Assembly: GCA_025738555.1 (NCBI GenBank)
Contig: JAOVFP010000005.1
Location: forward strand, 2,666,001 to 2,730,000
DNA length: 64,000 nt
Direction of reading: 5' to 3'
Source of the DNA: Cyathus striatus
Lineage: Eukaryota; Basidiomycota; Agaricomycetes; Agaricales; Nidulariaceae
In this document: positions 57,239 through 64,000 of the stretch, piece after piece
Position numbering within the stretch: the stretch's first letter is position 1
Layout of the letters: the number at the start of each line of letters is the position of its first letter
Notes under the pieces: model-generated
The model's database searches: none
What the model was told of the DNA's origin: nothing
What the model saw: only the letters and a program-made list of their open reading frames with translations
Position numbers and translations under genes: made by a program

Positions 57239-59101
57239 CTATAGTGTAGTGTAAATCTCCCGTTCCAAGTCAGGATATGGGGACTTAATCATCCTCTTTT
57301 CCTTCTGGACTTTCAAGCCCTCCCAAGGAGAAAACGATTCATATACACGCTTCCAGAAATAGATGGCAGAATCCTCGCCTAGTGACACTTCTTCATCCGC
57401 CTGCACATCTTGTTTATAATCATTAATAGATATGCACAACTTCCGAAGAGAAGCGATGCTTCGATCACTAAGATGTGCCTGCCTACGTGCTTGCACGAAG
57501 GCTTTCAGTCCCTGCTCCGATATCTCTGTCTGATATTTATAGTCGCAGTCAAGAACCTCTAGCTGTGGACAAATGATCTCGGAATACTTTTTTCCCGCCG
57601 GCGATAGAGCAGATAATAGGTCATCGTTGAGGACACGTTGGAATTGAGAAAGATGGGACAATGATGATGGCCATTGATCATTCTTGATTTTGGCCGTGGT
57701 AAGTTTCAGACTTGTTATAACGGGTATGTGTTGAAGGATTTGCAGCATTTCAGTAGACGATGTTAGCCAAAATGAATCATGTAGTCCCAATGATACACCA
57801 TCTTCACTAGCACGTAGCGCCATCTTTAATACATCTTCAGCCAGTGTGAAGAACTGCCCGGATCCATGAGGTCTTGTAAATTCAAAATCAAGCTGCCGAA
57901 TAGAAGGGAGATATAGACGTTTTACGAAGTCCACAGAGTCTGCTGTTGGTGGTAGTGACAGGCTAAGCGTAGTCAAGTGATAAAGTGGAATATCCACCAT
58001 GGTTTGTGGCCATGTATTCTTATTGTTGTCGTTGTGATTTTGTTGATTCCTGGATTCAAAACTGGCGGGTACAACGTTCAACTTCAATATCTTCAAAGCC
58101 AGGCAGTGACGTATTATCGCAAATGAAACATCGCGCAAATTCACTTTGGTAGAGTCAAGCGGATGCAGTTCTAAGTTCAATTCAGTGAGTTGTCCCCAGA
58201 CATGCTCCGGGGTCGAAGAAAAGTCTACAGAATTGATGTAGATACCGCTAAACGTAGCAGTAGTAACTTGCGAAGAGAGGAGGCCGACAATGTTTGTCCA
58301 TTTCACCAATGGCGTCCAATGGCCAATACTCTGATTAACATTAATATGAATATTTTTTAGCATTGGCATGCATTCACCCGTCAGACCGTGCGGACCACTC
58401 GTGAGTAAACCGTTTAAAGTGTCTGCAGTGACATACATGTCAATGTCATGCCAGCGTTTGTGGTATGGCACTATGATGCTGTTAAGGAAAGATAAATGTA
58501 ACTCCCGAAATTTCTGAGTGATACTGCCGTATGATTCATTTTTGAGGCTCTGAAAAATGGATATAGAGAGAGGACATGCACCAGCGCGCTCTAGCCACTC
58601 CTTTGTACCAGCTTCACGTTGAGTGAGTCTGAGGCGCACTAGAGCTTCACGCTCTGAAAAATAGCGGGCAGGATGTGGATGACCATGGGCTTTGACACTA
58701 GGAAGAACAATATGAATTGCAGCCCACAGACGCGGTGTCGAGTGAGCAATGTTCCTCCAAGAGCTGCTGACTTGTGTTAACAATATTGGTGCTTCTGCAG
58801 CACTCATACATGGATTACGATCTGTTGGAAGGCATGCTAGAAAAATCGCCTCGAGGGCATCACGGCTGAGCCTCCGAACAGGTGATAGCAAAGCGCGGTG
58901 CTGTTCAGCAAGGTCGGATATTTTTAGTCGTTTGTTCTGCAGATGTTCCAGCTGTCGTTGAATGCGGTCAATTTCTACATCGATGTCGTGGATTTCTTTG
59001 GATGAGGAGTCTAGGAAGTCCTGGATTTGCCTTACCTCATCGGCTGAGGGAATATAATTGGTGTCGAGGTGTTCTTGGAATGAGGAGGCCATGTCTGTCA
59101 T
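57239..59101 (-). CDS. F-box domain protein, paralogue 2 (intact)
   Basis: A 620-residue single-exon coding region from ATG 59101 (MTDMASSFQEHLDTNYIP) to TAG 57239. It is collinear with paralogue 1: coiled-coil-like start, F-box-like segment (SPVRRLSRDALEAIFLACLP, VSSSWRNIAHSTPRLW), long C-terminal region ending EIYTTL. The open frame runs further upstream to 59215, but that part contains the conserved 5' UTR intron (GTGAGTTCACAAG to CTTGTAG), so I place the start after it. The differences from paralogue 1 are spread along the protein without frame changes, consistent with both being kept functional. Role as an SCF substrate receptor is inferred from the family. Confidence 0.86.
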   Translation of the reverse strand: MTDMASSFQEHLDTNYIPSADEVRQIQDFLDSSSKEIHDIDVEIDRIQRQLEHLQNKRLKISDLAEQHRALLSPVRRLSRDALEAIFLACLPTDRNPCMSAAEAPILLTQVSSSWRNIAHSTPRLWAAIHIVLPSVKAHGHPHPARYFSEREALVRLRLTQREAGTKEWLERAGACPLSISIFQSLKNESYGSITQKFRELHLSFLNSIIVPYHKRWHDIDMYVTADTLNGLLTSGPHGLTGECMPMLKNIHINVNQSIGHWTPLVKWTNIVGLLSSQVTTATFSGIYINSVDFSSTPEHVWGQLTELNLELHPLDSTKVNLRDVSFAIIRHCLALKILKLNVVPASFESRNQQNHNDNNKNTWPQTMVDIPLYHLTTLSLSLPPTADSVDFVKRLYLPSIRQLDFEFTRPHGSGQFFTLAEDVLKMALRASEDGVSLGLHDSFWLTSSTEMLQILQHIPVITSLKLTTAKIKNDQWPSSLSHLSQFQRVLNDDLLSALSPAGKKYSEIICPQLEVLDCDYKYQTEISEQGLKAFVQARRQAHLSDRSIASLRKLCISINDYKQDVQADEEVSLGEDSAIYFWKRVYESFSPWEGLKVQKEKRMIKSPYPDLEREIYTTL

Positions 59102-59216
59102 TGTATGAGACCTACAAGTTGGAAGGACGAAAGAGGATCTTGTGAACTCACTTGTACGTCGATGCTTTTGTAGGTGACTAATGACAAGATTGACAGTGGC
59201 TGTACAGCAATACAAT

Positions 59217-61539
59217 CATGATGTTGATTGTAATCATATGTTATCAATTCCCACCGGCTTCAGGTGCCAGCTATTTATATTACTAGCTACTGAACATGAA
59301 GGATACTCATGAGTGAAGCAGCAACAAAAGGAGCATATACCTGTCCTTAATAATCTATCGTGGGCCCTTGTTAACGAAGCTTCATAATTAGCGCTCCGCG
59401 GTACAGGGTTCATCTTTGACAACGAATGATAGTATTTCTATCGTTTGGAATCGTGTCCCAGGGTTTAGGTGTCCCACCCTACATACTCCACTCAATCAAG
59501 AGTTGCATTTTCGCAGCGTTCCACGCACCGAAGCTACTAGGTAAGATAATACTCCTATAGTGAGCGTCACTGTGGCAGAAAGCGACAAGAGCTGGTTTTT
59601 CGATGACAGGTTGGATACAGAGTCAAGAGGGCCAATGGCATCGCAGTTGTTAGGTGTATTTAGGCCTATTCATACTTGAGCAAAAGTCGCGCGCGGTGGA
59701 TAGACTATAGTTTAAACTCTTTTCAGCAGCCAAGGATATAGGGTCGCTGTTGATTCGACCAGGAGTGTTACGGATGACTTGTTGGTGAGGAGAAATTTGG
59801 CGACGAAGTTCTCGGAGCTGGCTTTACAATCCCAATTCGAGGTGTCTCCAATTTTGCATGTCGCTGATTGTGTCACCCTCGATGAAGTTAGTAAGCATGT
59901 ACACTTTGGTTTTGTATTTGTTGGAACAGAACCACTAGAGGCCAGTGGCTACATAGGAGAACTCCGCTGCACCTAAAAAGGGATTCCTTGAGTGGGAGAT
60001 GATGCATTGATGGGAGAGATGTCGCATGGCAACCTCTTTCAAGGGCTGAAGAACTTCGAAGAGATCAAGAAAAGATTCAAGGAACTTCGAACGAGTCGGA
60101 ACAGCAGGCTCTAGATCTCAATGCCAATGTCATCTAATCCTAACAAATAACAAACAAACATCCAGCACGTCACAGCGGGTCGCGACGATGCACACGTTCG
60201 ACGACCAAAATCTCGACTAAGTCGCTTAGGTCCTGAAGATTCTTCACATGTTGTATACCGGCAGCTGTAGTCGATGAAGACTTATATGGAGTAGAGACGG
60301 GAGGAGCAATTGGTGTTGGGTACTGGGTACTTATTGCATAGGTAAGTGAAGTTGTGATGTTCGTTTTCGCTTCATACACTAACACCTCTTCTCATAGAAC
60401 GATGACCGGTCCTCTTGCGCTGGAAAGTTCGTGAGGATCGAACTTAGTGAGCAGGATGCGCTGATGTGGACTCGAGTGGATTTGTGGATGTGAATGGTGT
60501 GTTTTCCTTAGATCACTTCTATCCAATCCGTGCTTATACGGGCGCTTATCTTATAACTCATGCTCAATCGTCGTCGTCCAAGGCATCTCCTGCACCCTGT
60601 CCCATCTTAACTGAAGCACCGCGGCCCTTCTTCCAAACCATTTACTCAGTACTCAGAACAGGAAAACGCGCAGGGAACAGCTGAGTCGCACTACACAATA
60701 TCCCAGCGTCGTTTCCAACGCCTGTACCATTTTCGGCCCATAAATCACTTGTAAGGTCGATGCCCTTATCTTGTGCGTCCACAGGCTTTCAAGAATTGTC
60801 GTCTCCCTCCGCTTCTTACGCCTACGGAGACGTGTAAGAAGGAGTGAGAAGCGAGGACCACTTTTGGCAAGCGTATTGGCTTGTTATAGCACAGGATGTC
60901 ATTATACGTTGAGGTGGTATTGATGGGTGGTATTAACAGATAACAAAGGATGAGGACGGAGTGGATGTAGCATTGCTTCCTAACCGACGAACGTGTGCTT
61001 TTCTGGTCTGCACCTACTCACGAGGTGCTGCGTCTCCAAGAGATAACAGTCCTCAAACGCCTACAGCATCCACTCATTGTTGCCCATCCACCATACTCGA
61101 TACCCAACGTCAAAGACAACGATAACGGCAACGACAAGCGACTTGAACAACGAATACGAAAAGTGTGTACAGAGTAGCAGGTTCTTGTGAATCACCACGC
61201 CTGTATCCTACAAGAATGAGCGTCACTGTATGAAGATTGCTTGAAGTTCTTCTCAAGTTCTCTTTTTCAACAAACGCGGGGTCATACCATCTGGCTATTC
61301 CCTAGACTAATAGCGTGACGAGACGTATCCCTGGAGAAGTAGCTTGGAAGTAGCTTGGAAGTAGCTCGGGTTTATTGGTTCTTCCACATTCAAGTACTCT
61401 ATCCTAGCTTTGAATCGTTTCCATATGCTAGTTTAGAGGCGTCAAGGCTTCAGCTTTCGCCAGCACAAGAAGTGTGTTCACCTCAAATGCATATATACCC
61501 TTCTTACTGTCATCACGGACGCGTAGCGCTGTGTCTGCA
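59217..61539. other. Region between units 2 and 3, no firm gene
   Basis: After the duplicated F-box upstream region (to about 59450) the sequence is unlike other parts of the window. A plus-strand frame near 59710-59976 (with FEVSPILHVADCVTLDEVS) and a minus-strand one at 60385-60170 (with NLQDLSDLVEILVVERVHRR) look somewhat protein-like but are short, lack clear starts and are unrecognised. They could be gene fragments. Positions 61315-61350 echo the COA1 upstream region. Confidence 0.35.
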
Positions 61540-61735
61540 GTAACGAGGCACGCATCGATACGCGGATTCTGGGATCACATCCGCTACCACAACCTACAGC
61601 TATCGTTAAGATCTTCAATTGACTCACGTTGGTCGTGGCTCCTCCGCATTATGCGGAATGGCATGCTCCACGAAAAAGCTACCCAACTGCCCAAAGGCTA
61701 AGCCTGCCAGTGTACGCCTTTCTCGTTTCCCCGTT
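61540..61735 (+). pseudogene. COA1 exon 1 remnant (third copy)
   Basis: The sequence TATCGTTAAGATCTTCAAT at about 61601 and the following GGTCGTGGCTCCTCCGCATTATGC correspond to the COA1 exon 1 segment with IVEIFNGPSRPRPYYAKHPP, with substitutions and indels. Only this piece and the start of intron 1 are present. It marks the third unit of the COA1/F-box tandem duplication. Confidence 0.68.
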
Positions 61736-61896
61736 ACCTTCCTTCCCTGTTGTTCCTTTCCCTATCTCTCTCACCTTATCCTCTTTCTTTCTCTGTAAAC
61801 TACTTACTGAACTCGTTACGTTGATAAACAATATAGCAAGGAATGACTGCTTTCATATCTGCTCGTTACATGCCAGCGACAGACTACGTATAATTG

Positions 61897-63749
61897 TTAT
61901 AGTGTATTGTAAAGTTCTAAGCCATGATATATGGGCTTAAGCCTCTCGCCTTTCCAAGAGACTTCCAAGCCTTCCCAAGGAGAAATTGACTCGTTATTTT
62001 CATGCTTCCTGAAATAAATAGCAGAATCCGTGTCTAGTGCCAAAACCTCATCCGCCTGCACATTCTGTTTATAATCATTAATGGATATGCACAACCTCCG
62101 AAGAGCAGCGATGCGTCGATCCCTGAGATTTGCCTGTCTACGTGCTAGCACAAAGTCCTTCAATCCTTGCTCCGTTATTCCTGTAAGAAGATTATAGTCG
62201 CATTCGAGTACCGCTAACTGTGGGCAAATGATATCAGAATACTCTTTTCCTGCAGGCGATAGAGCGGACAATAGCTCATCATTCATGATACGGTTAAAAT
62301 GATGAAGATGGATCTGTGGTGTCGACCATTTATTACGCTTGATGTTGGTCGAGGCAATCATCAGACTTGTTATATGTGGTATGTTCTGCATGACTTGCAG
62401 CATTTCAGCAGATGATGACAGCCAATGTGGCATATAAAGTCCCAGTGATACACCACCTCTACTAGCATGCAGCACGACCTTCAGTATATCTTCAGCCAGT
62501 GTGAAGTCGATACGCCTGCCTCCCGTAAACTCGAAATCAAACTGCTGAATAGATGGGAGATACAGGTGTTTCACGAAGTCCACAGAGTCAGGCGTTGGTG
62601 GAAGCGACAGGCTTAGCATGATCAAATGGTGAAGTGGAATAATGTGTTGCGGCCATGTATAAGTAGCAAAACTTATGATACCAGAGTTGCCTTCGTTCGA
62701 TACCACATTCAACTTCAATGTCTTCAAAGCCAGGCAGTGACAAATAACTGCAGATGACACATCGCATAATTTCACTGGGATATAGTCAAACGAATGGAGT
62801 TCTAGGGTCAATTCGGTTAGTTGTCCCCAGACATGTTTTGGGGTTGAAGATACGGTTATAGAGCTGGCATTGATACCGCTAATCGTAGCAGTAGTAACCT
62901 GCGAAGAAAAAGGCCAACAATGTCGCTCCATTGCACCAATCGTGTATTCTGATTAACACCAATATGTATATTCCTTAGCATTGCCATGCATTCAGCTGTC
63001 AGACCGTCCGGACTACTCCTGAGTAAATCATTTAAAGTGCCCGCAGTGACATACATGTCAATATCACGCCAACGTTTGTGGTATGGCACTATGGTGTTGC
63101 TAATAAAAGATAAACATAATTCCCGATATTTCTGAGTGTGATTGTCGTATTGTTTAGCAACTTCAGCTTGAAGGTGAATCAGAGCCCAGTTAACGCTCTG
63201 ATAAATGGATATAGATAAAGGATGTGCGCCAGCTCGTTCTAGCCACTCCATTGCACCAACTTCACGCTGGGTGAGTTTAAGACGCAATAGAGCTTCACGC
63301 TCTGAAAGATAGCTGGTGGGATAAGGATAACTGTGGGCATCGAAACTGGGAAAAACGATATGAATAGCAGCCCACAACCGAGGTGTCGAGTGAGCAATAT
63401 TTCTCCAGGAACTGCTGATTTGAGTTAACAGCATAGGTACTTCTTTGGCACTCATACAAGGATTGCGATCTGGAGGAAGGCATGCTAGGAAAATCACCTC
63501 GAGGATATCGCGATTGAGCTTTCGAATAGGTGATAGCAAAGCGCGGTGCTGTTCAGCAAGGTCGGATATTTTCAGTCGTTTGGCATTCAGAAGGTCCAAC
63601 TGTCGATGAAGTTGGTTTATTTCTACATCGATGGCATGGACTTCTTTAGATGAGATCTCTAAGAAATCCTGGATTTGCCGTGCCTCATCGACTGAGGGAA
63701 CGTAGTTGGTGCCAAGGTGTTGTTGGAATGAGGAGGTCATGTCTGTCAT
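61897..63749 (-). pseudogene. F-box domain protein, paralogue 3 (frameshifted)
   Basis: Collinear with paralogues 1 and 2 from ATG 63749 (MTDMTSSFQQHLGTNYVP) to the EL.NTL stop at 61897. A one-base deletion near 62911 (GCGAAGAAAAAGGCC, against GCGAAGAGAGGAGGCC in paralogue 2) shifts the frame in the middle of the IVGL.SSQVTTAT motif. The first part ends at a stop at 62856 and the second is open only in the other frame. Coiled coil and F-box are in the first part, so a truncated protein of about 297 residues with an intact F-box could still be made. The 5' UTR intron (GTGAGTCTTC to ACGTGCAG) is kept. Confidence 0.82.
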
Positions 63750-64000
63750 TGTCTGAGACCTGCACGTTGAAAGAATGAAAGAAGACTCACACTGAGCTCG
63801 GCACCTGTACGTCGATGATCGCAAGATCGACAACTGCTGTACGTTGCTATACTTGTGCGGTCACGACGTTGATCGTAATCACCAAGTTGTTCCCATGTAG
63901 CATGATAATCATTCCCACAAGCTTCAGGCGCCAGTTAGTTATGTTGACGCCAACCGTCGCACTGCAGTCTGCACATAAAGGATACTCGACATCATTCGTG
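63750..64000. other. Upstream region of F-box paralogue 3
   Basis: It holds the conserved 5' UTR intron at about 63760-63792 and sequence resembling the upstream regions of paralogues 1 and 2 (for example a GTTGATCGTAATCACC word). The window ends here. Confidence 0.5.

Noticed and set aside
1..64000. CRISPR arrays, bacterial operons, Shine-Dalgarno sites and riboswitches
   Set aside because: Spliced genes and gene content are fungal. No regularly spaced repeats of CRISPR type were found.

Overview
This window looks like nuclear DNA of an agaricomycete (mushroom-forming basidiomycete). The signs are genes split by many 45-65 bp GT-AG introns, a FunK1-type kinase, tandem F-box genes of a kind expanded in mushrooms, a seven-helix DUF6533-like membrane protein, a spliced COA1 gene and two intron-containing tRNA-Asp(GTC) genes. 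All calls come from reading the sequence by eye; no database search was run.

Layout. 1-3.7 kb: mostly empty sequence plus the 5' part of a RecQ-like helicase cut off before its DEAH motif. 3.7-26.3 kb and 34.2-46.6 kb: a repeat family of about 7-8 kb in three long copies (block 1, 3741-11832; block 2, 18983-26320; block 3, 34169-42030) and one short derivative (block 4, 45150-46560). An intact FunK1 gene (12069-14936) follows block 1, and a broken FunK1 copy (43049-44770) follows block 3 in the same orientation. C-terminal FunK1 scraps sit at the right ends of blocks 1 and 2. A shared junction sequence (17074-17462 and 44811-45235) leads from each FunK1 copy into the next block, so kinase and repeat appear to have been duplicated together. 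Several inverted-repeat transposons lie in and between the blocks. One of them (34300-34711) has its empty target site preserved in block 1.

26.3-34.2 kb: a nine-exon membrane-protein gene (26766-28183) whose start is missing and whose 5' side carries a 2.06 kb TA-flanked inverted-repeat element. A second inverted-repeat structure (30612-33200) and AT-rich sequence follow.

46.7-64 kb: a more gene-like region. It holds a small predicted membrane protein (46739-47406) and then a segment duplicated in tandem: COA1 followed by an F-box gene on the opposite strand, present three times. Unit 1 is intact (COA1 49200-50380; F-box 52169-54016) and also holds two tRNA-Asp genes around an F-box stub. 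Unit 2 has a dead COA1 and an intact F-box gene (57239-59101). Unit 3 has only a COA1 scrap and a frameshifted F-box gene (61897-63749).

The genes do not form a pathway. The coherent stories are the co-duplication of FunK1 with an unclassified repeat family, and birth-and-death of COA1/F-box/tRNA units. I found no convincing new defence, biosynthetic or mobile-protein system. The nearest candidates for something undescribed are the decayed spliced gene on the minus strand of all three blocks and the two-repeat ORF inside their removable insert.
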